Shown here in pieces: positions 1-12,700 of a DNA stretch of 64,000 nucleotides. Position numbers and translations under genes: made by a program. Source of the DNA: Motacilla alba alba (Eukaryota > Chordata > Aves > Passeriformes > Motacillidae); contig NC_052020.1 in NCBI RefSeq assembly GCF_015832195.1, positions 59,771,888 to 59,835,887 of the forward strand. Reading direction: 5' to 3'. How positions within the stretch are numbered: position 1 is the first letter of the stretch; each line of letters begins with the position of its first letter. Under the pieces are notes generated by a model. The model saw only the letters and a list, made by a program, of their open reading frames with translations. It did no database searches and was not told where the DNA came from.

Positions 1-67
1 CTCCCTTATTCTGAAAATCTGGATTTTATATAAAAATTCAGTGTCCCTGTGAGGTGAAGAGGGGCTG

Positions 68-236
68 TTTCATTGGATGGTTTGGTTTGGAAGGGACTTA
101 AAAGGGACTTAAATCACTTCTCATTCCACCCCCTGCCAAGGGCAGGGACACCTTCCAGAGACCAGGTTGTCCAAGCCCCATCCAAACTCTCCTGGAACAC
201 TTCTAGGGATGGGGCAGCCACAACCTCTCTGTTAAG
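68..236 (-). mobile_element. CR1 fragment in FERMT2 intron
   Basis: Antisense CR1 3' end. It has the ATGGTTTGGTTTGGAAGGG start, the CATTCCACCCCCTGCC block and ends around GGGGCAGCCACAACCTCTCTG. Confidence 0.8.
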
Positions 237-703
237 CTCTCAGCTATTTTAAGAGATACCAAGCTGGATTTGGGTTTTTTTCTCTTCAGATTAATAATTT
301 TTAAGTGTTTGGGTGTTTTTATGTCTGCTCTGAGTCGGTACGAGCTGTGAAGCTTCAAAAGGCCTGGGAGTAACATTTGCTTTGGGATCAGTCTGGCACC
401 ACATTGCACCACTCAGCACATTAATCCTGAACTTGTGTGGCCACCTCAGCAAGCTTTTCCATCCGGGAATGCCACGTTTCCATGCCCAGCTGTCCTTGTA
501 ACGTGAATAAAATAACGGGAAGTCACTTCAGTTGCTTTGCTGCCACCAGCGCTGCTGCAGATGCTCCATTAGGGTGGTGCAACCTCACCTGTGCTGTTCT
601 GCCCTCTTCCAAAAACGCCCATTTTTGGCTTCTGTCCTTCTCCTGCTCTCCAGGTGACTTTCTCTCGCCTTCTCACTTCCCTCCTTTCTTTCCCTCTCTA
701 TAG

Positions 704-736
704 GCACCGATATTCTTTACATCGGCCCCGTCAAAG
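704..736 (+). CDS. FERMT2: FERMT2 33-nt candidate microexon
   Basis: This 33-nt segment has a long CU-rich tract ending in TATAG before it and the donor GTGAGC after it. Read in phase 1 it adds 11 residues ([11 protein letters not shown]) before the exon at 1174. Including or skipping it leaves the frame intact. Human kindlin-2 (680 aa) as I know it lacks this insert, so the exon is either alternatively spliced or lineage-specific. The open frame, both splice sites and the symmetric phase support it. No transcript evidence is visible here. Confidence 0.6.
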
Positions 737-3700
737 GTGAGCTCCACCTCAATAGGACTTTTGCCCTCTGCCTCTGGTCTCTTTGGCTGCACCCTTAGTT
801 TATTTTCCTGCTCCTCTAAAACTTTTGACTTCCAAAATCTTTAAGCAACAGGTAAAACCGGTAAGTCGGGGGCCACTCATGTCCCAGATGCCACAGAAAC
901 TCAGGGGGCAGGAGCTTCCCAGTGTGGGAGACCTGAGTCTTTTCCCATCCTTTGGGCTGGAACGAGGTTTCCATCAGTTTTGCTCTCGGAGAAGAGAGGA
1001 TAGGGACAGGTTTTCACGGTAGAACAAGCAGCGCAGTGTTTTCCCATTGTGAAAAGATGAACAGGGAAGGTTTTCCATCCGCCAGCTCCGGGTTTGCGCG
1101 GAGCCGGCGTGGCCGGGAGCAGGCAGGGCTCGGCCCGAGGCTAATTCCAGGCTTTTATTCCCCTCGCTGGTAGGAAATATCTATTCAAGCCCAGGACTCT
1201 ATAGCAAAACGATGACGCCGACCTACGACGCCCACGACGGCAGCCCCCTGTCCCCCACGTCCGCCTGGTTCGGCGACAGCGCCCTGTCCGAGGGCAACCC
1301 GGGAATCCTGGCCGTGAGCCAGCCCGTCACCTCCCCGGAGTCCTTAGCCAAAATGTACAAGCCCCAGACGCTGCTCGATAAGGCCAAAATCAACCAAGGG
1401 TGAGTTCAGGAGCTGAGGATTTGGGGGTTTTCTCGATGGTTTTTAATTGTGTTCTCGGGAGCGTCGCGGCGACTCCGCCGGAGCGTTCCGTGTGCGTTAC
1501 CCCGTGTTGGCAATCCACAGGTGGCTGGACTCGTCCCGATCCCTCATGGAGCAGGAGGTGAAGGAAAACGAGGCTTTGCTACTCCGGTTCAAGTACTACA
1601 GCTTTTTTGACCTGAATCCAAAGGTACAGAGCTCCTTGTTCCGCTCCCGTTTTGGAATTTCCATCCTTTGGAGCGAAGGGTGCCTGATCTCTACCGTGCT
1701 GTTGTGTTGGTAAATCTCCCAAAGACCGTGGAAGTTGGAAAATTGGTTATGCAGCCATCAAACCCAGGATTTGTGCTCCATTATACCAGGGTTTTAGGTG
1801 TTGCTAGAGGTGCTTCAGGAGTTCTTAAAGCCACTTCTTGTCAGTGGCGGAGCATTTTCAGTCTCAGATCAAAGTGTTGTGTTGAGATGAGAGAATCGCA
1901 GAGTAGTTTTGGTTGCAGTGGGCCTTAAAGACCATCTCATTCCAACCCCCTGCCGTGGGCAGGGACAGCTTCCAGTAGAAGGGGTGGTTTGTGTTGAGCT
2001 GGGCTCTGGTTTTCCAAGCATTCCACGTTTCTGTGCCGCAGTACGACGCGATCCGGATCAACCAGCTGTACGAGCAGTCCAAGTGGGCAATCCTGCTGGA
2101 GGAGATCGAGTGCACGGAGGAGGAGATGATGATGTTTGCAGCACTGCAGGTGAGACACAGCCCCAGATGCCCCTGGGTTGGGTTAGGCTTGGTTTTGTTC
2201 TCAGACTTCTCTGCTCATTAATCTGATAAACCAAATAATGGAATCCCAAAATGGTTTGGGTTGGAAGGGACCACAAAGCTCATCCAGTTCCAACTCCCTT
2301 CTGCTATCCCAGGGTGCTCCAACCTGGTCTTGGACACTTCCAATGATGGGGCAGCCACAGCTTCCCTGGGCCAGGGTCTCACCTCCCTCACAGCCAAGAA
2401 TTCCTTCCCAACATCCCATCTAAACCATCCCTTCTTCAGTTTAAAATTGTATTTTAAGCCTCACCTTTGTCTCTGGTGGGAGCTTGGCCTTCTCATGCTG
2501 GTAGAAGTTGGGTCATTTCCCATCTCCAGATCCTCACTTGAGTTTATGAGGTTTATGAGATAATTTAAATACTTGCCACTGATTATCCCTCATGAAAAAG
2601 AACTTGACCTGCTTTTACCAAACATGTTTATATCTACCCTAACTTCTACTTTTGTCCTTCTTAACCCATCCCATACGAACACGGGGTTACTGAACTGTGC
2701 CTTTCTGGCTCTCTGCCCCCCAACCAGCTGGGGATAATCTGTGGCTTTCCCAGAACTATTTATTTATCTGGTTTATGAAATGCTCTGTGTGATTTGGCAT
2801 AAATACTCCACCTGCTATTGAATTCCACGAGAGGGATGGCAGGCATTTGTTCCATGTGGTCTGGCACACCTTGGAGCTGTAGGATGCAGAAATATCCCCC
2901 TCAGGAGCAGGCTGCCTGCTCCAAGGGCCCCTCCCAGGAAAAAAAGAGAGGAAAGCAGAAATATAATTACTCAGTTTACATCCAAGTGCTCCAGAGCGGG
3001 TTGGGCACGGTTCTTCCTGTGAGATTTTATGGATGTTTTGGTTTTCTGGGCTGAAAACAGATGCAAAGACATGGAATCCTACAATGGTTTGGGTTGGAAT
3101 GGGCTTTAAAGGTCATCTTGTTCCACCCCCTGCCATGGGCTTCCACTATCCCAGGTTGTTCCAGCCCCATCCAACTTGGCCTTGGACACTTCCAGGGATG
3201 GGGGATCTTACAAATATCCATAAACACCTGGTGGGAGGCAGGAAAGGGGTGGACAGAGGTGCCCAGTGGCAGGAGCAGAGGCCATGGACACAGCCTGGAA
3301 CATGAGAGGGTCCCTCTGCACATCAGGAAGCATCTTCATACCAGGAGGGTGACTGAGCACTGGCACAGTGTGCCCAGAGAGGCTGTGGATTGTCCATCCC
3401 TGGAGTTACTCCAAAGCCAGGTGGATTTGGTCCTGGACAACAGCTCCAGGTGGCCCTGTTGGAGCAGGGAGTGGGACCTGGTGTCCTCCAGAGGTCCCTT
3501 CCAACCTCAGCCTGGTGGAAAGAGCAGCTCTGCCCTGTGGGGTCCAGAGATCTTCAGGGCTGAGTGCCTGGAGACTCCTTGGACTGGAAACATCCAGGAT
3601 GGTCCCTCCTGACCCAGCAAACCCCCCAGTATTTGCTGGCCTCTGCTCCTGGTGTCCCACCTTGCTACCCAAGGGTGGCAGCCGATCCTGGGGTCACAGG

Positions 3701-6700
3701 AGCACCCAGGTGTGACCCTGGCCTTGCCTTCCAGTACCACATCAACAAGCTGTCCATCATGTCCTCGGAAAACCACCTGAACCACAGTGACAAGGACGTG
3801 GACGAGGTGGACGCCGCGCTCTCGGACCTGGAGATCACCTTGGAAGGGGGCAAGACATCAACAATCCTGGTAAGGGAATTTTTCCAGGCATCCAACCTCA
3901 TTTATTTCCTTTTTTCCCTTCTAATTCTGATGAGAAAGTTGCCCACGCCCCAGTAATATTTTCTTTAAAATACAGGCATTTTAGATACCAAGGGATAGTT
4001 CCGGAATGAGGGAACCCCGGGCACCATCTGGAAAAGTCTTGGAGGAGCCAGGATCTTACTGATCCCCCCCTGCACCAAGCCACCCTCCTGATGAAATAAT
4101 GGAAAACTAAATGGAAATGAAGTTTTTTTTTTATCCTCACTACTGACTTTCCCAAATAACTGAGTTTTCCACGTTGAGGTTCCTCTTCTACTGTTTCTAA
4201 TTCACGTTTTACAGCACCTAAAGCAGCTGCTGGATTTTCAGAACTAATTTAGGCTTATGAAACCCTAGTTTTATTAGCCTGGATTTTAGCCTAGGTCTGT
4301 ATTTCAGAGCATTCGGGGTTTTTCTTCTTGATATGCCATTTTAACACTGGTTTTCCACCTTTAAAAATATAAAGCCTGAAAATTAAAGTGCATTAAAAGG
4401 ACTCAGTCCTGTCAGCCTTGGCCCAGCACGGCTTTTCCAGGCATTTTGCACATTTAAACCGTCTCTTTCCAACCCTAAAAGCTGAAATTTTCCACTTTTA
4501 CACTTCATATAATTTTTTAAGTGTTTATGACGAGTCTTTTTGAAGCTATATCCATCCTTAGATGCTTTATTGGCATTAACAACAGCAGAGCTTTGCAGTA
4601 TGAACCAGAAATAACAACAAATTTTTATCACCAAGACATATTTTCTAATTCCTTTTGCAAAACCAGATTTGAAACACATCACTGAGGAGCAGTCCCTGCC
4701 AGACAGGAGTGAAGAGGACAATGATTCATCCAAAAAAACCCAGCCCTTTCCGTAGGGCTTTGGAGCAGGAGCCATTTCCAGATGCATTCGAGTAATTGAA
4801 TACGGATAATGGGCAATTACTGGATTGTTTGTTTAGATTCTGCATTTTTTTCCCCGTGGTATCTGTAAACAGTTTCTCATTGCAGACTGAAAGTAAACTG
4901 TCCTGCTACTGGAAGCTCCTGGAGCAATCCTCCCTTTCCCTGTCCCTCGACATTTTTTATTTTACTTCCAGCTCCTGGGAATTGCAAGTGCCACCCTGAT
5001 GCAAAAAAAAAAAAAAAAAAAGGAATTTAAACGTCATATTTTCAAAATTTTGGGGGAGAAATAAAGATCTTTCTAGGCTTAGAAATCCCAGTTAGTTCTG
5101 TGCCAAGGTGCCTCTTCCCCTTTTGTTTGGAGCATCAGGAATAAGTGAAGGGAGGAGAAAATTCCCTGTGCAAACGCTGCTGCCGTGACCCTGCAGCTGG
5201 GAATTGGCCCCGGCAGCAGCAGGAATTCCTCAAAGGAAAATCCAGCCTCGTCCTCTGCTTCCAAAACAGCAGAGCTGGGCCCTGCGTTGCCGCTGCTGGC
5301 TTCTCCTGGGAAGTGGCTGGGGCTTTCTCAGGAGCAGTTTCACAGCCCCTAAGCCCTGATGGTGCTCCTGGTTCCCTCCCCTGCACCACATCCCTTCCCT
5401 CCTGATGCCGCTGCTCCGAGTGATTGGGATAATCTTTGATTTCCAGGGTGACATCACTTCCATCCCGGAGCTCGCTGACTACATTAAAGTCTTCAAGTAA
5501 GTGCTGATGGGAAGAGCTGCTTGTGGAACTGGTAATGGCTGTGAATAATTCATGGTCCTGCCTCTTAATTTCCTTTTTTTTTTTATTATCTTCTGGCCTT
5601 ACGATATTCAAAATATTCAATACTTGAGTTGATTGGTTCTTAAATACCAAATTCAAGGTGTTTTCCTGCTCTGGTGCATCCCCTAGCCAGCCAGAATGTG
5701 CTTGGATGTTTCTTTAACACATTTAATGCCCAGGAGAGAGCAAACCATCCTAAAATGAGGAGTGAAACCTAAAGACCTCCCTCAAAGACTTCTCCTGGTC
5801 TGCAGGAGGCTGGAGGAATTCTATCCAGCCAGGATCCCTGTCTCTCCACGCCAAAAGGAGCAGGTTAAGGTGACTCTGCCCCTCTCCCAGCTTGCTCAGG
5901 ATTTTGGGGTTTTTTTTTAGCTGGCTTTGACTTAGTTGGTGGTTCATAGAAACCAGGAGCGGCAGCATCTGGATTTGGAGGAACATTTTTGGCAGCCACC
6001 ACCATCTTTTGCAATTTATTGCCTGCTGCAGTGAAAGTTCTGGAAGCTGGAAGCACTGATGGGATTTCCCAGCAGAGCTGCAGGATAGTGGTGGGGGCAA
6101 AAAAGCTGCAGACAGCGAAGTAGCTCTGGAACAAGCCTTTAATTTATGAATTGTTTGGTTCTGGAGCCAGAACCTGGCACTCTCTGCTCTGAAAACCCCT
6201 TCTCCCTCTCCAGAGGTGAATTAATGAGGCCTCTGCCTCTGTCTGGGCTTGTGGTCTGGCTTAATTGGGATGAAGTTTCAAGGCTGTGCCCAGCCCCTCA
6301 GTGGGTGTTTTTTCTCTCCCTTGAACAAACAAACAAACAAAAAACTTGTTCTTCCCCTTGATCTGCTGATTTGCCAATCAAATTAGGCACCACTCCAGGA
6401 GCTAATTGCCTGCAAATTGGAGCACCAGGGGCTGGAGCAGCCAGGGCTGCAGGTTCCTCACTCAGTGCAAGCCCTCAGCCCTGGGGTTGGGGTTTGAGGC
6501 TGTCAGATTGAACACAGAATTCAGTTTGCTCCTAAAAATGGGGCTCAGGTGGTATTTTAGTGCCAGAAATCCAGCGTGAGTGGTGCAATGTTTGGAGCTG
6601 TCCCAGCTCTGGATGTGCCTCTTGTCACACTTCAGCTGGGGAGGAGAACTGGGGGAGCAGTGCATGTCCCTTGTATTCCATATATTTAACTCCATATATT

Positions 6701-9700
6701 TATTTTTAAATGTGTCCCAGCATGTGCCTGCTGTGGCTGTAGAGATTTGGAATGGTTCTCTCTCCCCTGCCAGCCAGGTTACTGCCCTTGCCTGCTAAAA
6801 TCAGAATTCCAGAGTGTTTGGGGTTGGGATGGACTTTAAAGATCATCCTGTTCCAACCCCCTGCCATGGCAGGGACACCTTCCTCCATCCCTGGCTGATC
6901 CAAACCCCATCCAGCCTGGTCTTGGGCACTTCCAGGGATCCAGGAGCAGCCACAGCTTCTCTGGGCACCTGTGCCAGGGCCTCACCACCCTCACAGGGAA
7001 GGATTTCTTCTAAATAGCCCATCTAAAGTACTCTCAGCAGCTACTTCTGAGATGAAAACACGAGAAATGCATGAGAGGCTGCAGATCCAGCCTTAGAACA
7101 AGGTTTTGAAATCAGGGAAGGTTAAAATATTCTGATACTTGGGGCTCTCTAAAGGCCCTGGGCTTGTGTTGGGATGAGTTCAGGGTGCTTCACTTTGCAG
7201 GGCCACCAGTTCTCCTGCAGAATCCAGCGAGATCCATGCTTTCTGTAGAAAAGAAGGGGACCTTTTGTGCTGTGGAGTGTTTAAAAAGAAAACAAGGAGT
7301 GCACTCAGGCGTGTGCGTGACTGACACGTCCTTGGAAGTGCTGCTTCCCCCCAGAGCCAGAGCAGAGTGGTTCCAGTTTCATGGGGTGCCTGGAGAGGCA
7401 GATTTTGCCGTGGTTCATGGACTCCTCTGTTTTTGTAGCACAGTCCTCCAGCTCCCCCCACCTTGCCCCAAATTATCTCCCTGGGATTGAAGAGTCCAAA
7501 CTTGGAATTGGAGCTCAACTCCTCGATCCAGCCCCCAGGCAGGAGTGGGAATAAGCTGACAGCAGCTTGTCAGGGCTGAAATTCTGAGGCAGCACTGAGG
7601 TTTCCTGGGGAGCAGCTTGTTTTAGGAGCTCAGGCCAAGTGAGATGTCCCTCCCCGTGTCCTACAGGCCCAAGAAGCTGACGTTGAAAGGCTACAAGCCC
7701 TACTGGTGCACCTTCAAAGATACCTCCATCTCCTGCTACAAAAGCAAAGAGGAATCCAACGGGACTCCTGCTCACCAGATGAACCTGAGAGGTAAGAGAA
7801 GCACAAGGTTGGGCTAAGAGAAGGCTGCTTTTTATTCCAGGAATAGGCTGCTCCTCCTGCATCTTGTTTTGCCACTGCTTTATCGCCTCGGAATTCCATC
7901 CTGGGGTTGGGTGAAGGTGTGTAAAGGAATGAAGTGGCTGGGTTTGATATCGTGGCACAGACTTGGAGTTCTGAATGTGATTATGTGTGATCCCACAGGG
8001 GAGCACCACCAGCCCCCCAATAGCTTGGGAAGAGAGCTTGGAGAACCACAGAATGGTTTGAGTTGGAAGGAACCTTCCAAACCTTGTTCCAGCCTTCCAC
8101 CTGCCCTTCTCCTTTTTGTCAGTTCTCCAAAGGATTGCCCTGACTCCCACGGCAGAAACTGGAAAGAACAGACCATTTTCTTCCTCTGCTGCTTTTATTT
8201 CTCCTCCTCTCCTGCTGCTGGTTGGGAGCAGCCTCACTCCAGAGCTGAAATTCCTGCGGTGGCTGCCTGTCCTTATGTCAAGTGAAACATTCCTGCTCCA
8301 GCAGCCACGGAGCTGCAGTGAGCTTGTGTGTTTTCCCCATGGATGCAGGAGCAGGGGGAATGCCAGGCAACCTCAGGCTGCTGTGGGATCAAGTCCTGGC
8401 CCCCAGGACCTTTCTGGGAGCTTTTGACAAATCTGCTGTGAGGGCACTTTCAGAAATCTGGGAGGCGGCGTTGGCGCGGCGCCCGCGCTGCCGTGGCTGG
8501 GTCAGTTCATCCCCCCTGTGTTTACACAACCCCTTGGAATTCTCTCCAGGCACCAGGAGTGGGGTGCTCACAGCCAAATCATGGAACCCTTGAATGGTCT
8601 GGGTTGGAAGGGGCTTTAAAGCCCATCCAGTTCCACCTCGCTCCCACAGGAAGGGGCACCTTCCACTAAACCGGGATGGTCCAAGCCCCACCCTGCCTGA
8701 CCTGAAAGACTTTGTGGTGTCCCATCATTCATCAGTAACATAGAGGGTTTCAGGGTGAGAGTCAACACCCATCCAGTCACCTTTTCTTATCCTTTCCTGA
8801 AGATTTTGGGGTGTTTGCCAGCCACTGAATCCATTTCTGATTTCAGGCAGGATCCAGGAGTTCTGTGGGTGTGCGTTCGCTTCGGCTTCATTGCTTTCAC
8901 ATCAGGTCTTGCTTTTCCCTTCCATTTTCCTGAGACTTAGAAAAAGGGACATCTGACAGGTTTTTTCTGTGCTGTGTGGAGTGTCCATCCCATCTGAGGT
9001 GTGGGACAAACCTTTGGCAGCACTGAGATGCCACCGGAGACCCTTGGGCCAGGGAGCTTTCCTCTTTCTTTTCCTATTTTCACTTTCTTTGCCACTTTTT
9101 AAATCATCATTCCTCACACCCCTGCTAAACACCATCTCCCTCATTGCAGGATGTGAAGTTACCCCTGATGTGAACATCTCTGGTCAGAAGTTCAACATCA
9201 AGCTCCTGATTCCGGTGGCAGAGGGGATGAACGAAATTTGGCTGCGCTGCGACAACGTGAGTTCATCTCTTGGACCAGCCACCTCTTCAGCCTTTTCCCA
9301 CCATCCTGCTCAGGGGCTGGTCTTTAAAAAACAAATAGAAGATGTTCTCACCTGTCTGATTTCAGCATTCCGAATGTGCTCCAAGTCACCTACGAGTTCA
9401 GGGCAGAACATCAGCTTTGGCTTTGCTGGGTGGTTTTAGCCACACAGTGGTTGGGTTTCTGCCTGTCTCCTGAGGCTGGGAGGGGAATGAGGGCTCCTCC
9501 ATGGGGTGTTTTTTGAGGGGGCTGGTGGTCCCCCCATGGCTGTGACAGACACATGTCCCTGTTTTGGGGGGCAGGAGACGCAGTACGCCAGCTGGATGGC
9601 CGCCTGCCGCCTGGCCTCCAAGGGCAAGACCATGGCCGACAGCTCCTACGGCATGGAAGTGCAGAACATCCTGTCCTTCCTGAAAATGCAGCATTTGAAC

Positions 9701-12700
9701 CCAGACCCGCAGCTGATCCCGGAGCAGATCAACACCGACATCAACCCCGAGTGCCTGGTGTCTCCTCGCTACCTGAAGAAGTACAAGAACAAGCAGGTAG
9801 GTGCCGCCGGTGGCCTTGGTTGGGCTGGACGCGCGTGCCGGCGGTGGCTGGTGTTTAACACGGCGTGGTTTGGATGGTTTGGATGTCCTCGCTCACTGGG
9901 ATGCACGTGGTTACTAAAATGAGGTGGGACTGAAGGGTGTGGTTTGGATCCAGCGCCTGGGGATGGCACCCAGCACCGGGATTCTGCCACGTGCTGTGCG
10001 AAGGGCACGGACACGGCGGGGAACCTTCAATTGGAAATGCATTTGAAATTGGTTGATGTTTATTTTAAACGCATTCTGGGAATGGTTTGGCCCCTGCTGA
10101 TAATGGTTTGGCTCCAGCTGCCCCATCTCTGCCCGGTGCTGGGGTTAAAACCCCTTCCCCTGCACAGAATCCATGGAGAAATCCCCGGGATCAGCGGAGT
10201 TGCAGTTGCTTGCAGTGCTTTATCCACACTTGGCTGTAACACGGTTTGCATATTTCTGTCTTTGCTTTTCCACTGCTTCCAAATGCCAGTCCTTGGAACA
10301 TTGCTTGGGTTTTGAGTTGCTGTGACTCGTGCTTGAACTCCATCCACGTTCCATCCGATCCCTGCCTGACAGGGCTGAACTGTTCCGCACTGGGAATAAA
10401 TGCAGGATTCTCTCAAAGAGAATTATAAGTCAGAACAGCAGCAAAAATAAGGAAAGCATTGCTCCGTGGCCTTTTGGTGACTTAAATCCTTCAGGCTGCT
10501 GGCTGGGGCTGGATGTGATTTCTCCAAGCCCAGAAGAAGGCTGCAAGTCAGAGAAGCCGGAAAAATATAACTTTTTATTGGCACAGCACGATGATTTCCT
10601 GGCAGTGGAGTTATATTTTATATAGCCCTTATTATTCTCCTGAATAAGCCTTTATATCCCCTTGGATGGAGGAGAGGCTGCATAAATATACTATTTTAAC
10701 ATATATATGTAGAGATATATATATTTATATATATAAAATACTTTCTAGGTTTCCGGTAAAACAGAGGCACCTGGAAAAATATTAGCTTGGAAAACTTGCT
10801 TACTGTGCAGGTATCCTGGTTATAAAAATAAAATCCATGGAATTGTGGGGATGGGCACGATGGGGATGATCCCAGTCAAGATGTGGCCATGGTGTGGACA
10901 CCAGAGCCCTCACAGGCATCAGCTAAGCAGTGGGTTTAGGATTTTTCTTGGTGGCCAGAGGCAAAGCTTAGAGCAGCAGAGGGTGTTTGCTGAGAGGAAT
11001 GAGGGATGGAGGCTGCAGGAATGTCAGGAATTTGACCACAAGGGTCCTTCTGAGGCACAGGGAAGGAGGGGGAGGAGGAGGAGGAGGCTGTGCAGCCCAC
11101 AGGAGGTGCTGGAATGGGAATTGGCTGTGGATTTATGGAGGCTCTGGGTCCTCACCAGCCCCAAGCCCACTGGGGAAATGTTTGTCTCCACGTGCAGCAG
11201 CGTAGGGTTGGCAGGTTGGGACTGGAAGCACCAAATCCTAAATGAAAATAAACAAAAACTGACCCAAAATAGGGATTTTCAGAGCTCCCAGGCGCCCTGC
11301 CAGGGTTTGGTGTCAGAGCCAGCGAGGGCAGACACATCTCTGAGAAGCACAGCTGATGTTCCCTTCATCTGCTTGTTATCCCAGGCAGCATCCCAGTCAT
11401 TTCTCCACATATCCCAAACAGAAGGATCTGCTGAGCTCAGAGTGAGCTCCTGAGCTTCCTCTCGAGCTTCCCCAGCCAGAGTGGCCTTGAGTTTGTGCAG
11501 AGACGTGGAGAGGGAAGTGAGGCCATGAAGCACTCTCTGAACTGGCAGCTTCACCCTCCCCTTCACCCCCCCAAGCAGGATGACCATGGAATCACAGAAT
11601 GTCCTGAGTGGGAAGGGACCCACAAGGATCAGAGCCCAGACCCCCCAGCAATCCCACCCTGGGCATCCCTGGCAGTGCTGTCCAAACACTCCTGGAGCTC
11701 TGGCAGCCTCAGGGCTGTGCCCATTCCTGGGGCAGCCTGGGCATTGCCAGCACCCTTGGGGGAAGAACCTTTTCCTGAAATCCATCCCAACCATCTCAGG
11801 ACCAAAACCATCTCTCCACAACGCCAGGGCCCAGCTGGGATCACTCCAGTGCTCCAGCAGGGCTGGCATAAGCGGTGACTCTCAGCTCGCTTGTCCCTGC
11901 TCACATTCCCTTTGGCTGCTTTTCCACCTAAGGAATTGTGCATGTGGTTTGTTTTGGTTTGGTTTTTTTTTTTTGCTTGAACTTTGGTTTGCAGTTAATT
12001 TACACTTTTTCTTTGCTTTGTTGCCATATTTCTGATTGCTTTTTTTTCTTTCTGCCTCCTTTTCTTTTTTTTTTTTTTATTTTTTCATTTCGCCTTGCCA
12101 TCTTCAGCCAGGCTATGTAAGAGACTTGGTAAGTGACAGCAACACTAAAATTAAGATAAACTTAAAATAAACTTAATCTAGAACCCCTTTGGTTCAGAGA
12201 GCAGCGGTGAAAGCACTAACAAAACCTGCACCCTCCCCATGACACTTGGGCCCTGGTAGGTTTTTGTGACAGTCCCCAGTGGTTTATGGGGTGAAACTGG
12301 AAACCCTACACCACAAAATTGCCTTGTTGTTCTCTCGCATCCTTAAAGTTCCCGAGAGCATGAGTGGCTCTTCGCCTCCAGACAGCTCTGATCTATATTT
12401 GCATTCCTGTATCTGGAGATGGGAAGCTCTGAGCAGTCGGAGCTGAAATAGAGCCTCAGGGGAGGAATTATTGATTATCCGCGCTCGGATCCGCGGCGGC
12501 TCCCCAGCCGCTCCCGCGCGCGTGGCAGCGGAGGTGGCACCGAGGTCTCCTGTCCCCTGACCCCGCTGTGTCTCGCCGCCCGCAGATCACGGCGCGCATC
12601 CTGGAGGCTCACCAGAATGTGGCCCAGATGAGCCTCATCGAGGCCAAGATGCGCTTTATCCAGGCCTGGCAGTCGCTGCCGGAGTTCGGCATCACGCACT

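Larger units (their letters stand above)
9797..12107. other. FERMT2 intron before the 21-nt microexon
   Basis: Holds a CR1 piece at 11,586-11,866, a TA microsatellite and a long T-rich stretch (about 11,950-12,085) leading into the microexon acceptor. No other gene is seen. Confidence 0.7.

Noticed and set aside
7515..8237. 240-codon frame on the - strand
   Set aside because: Antisense shadow across the FERMT2 PH exon at 7667-7791 and a CR1 fragment.
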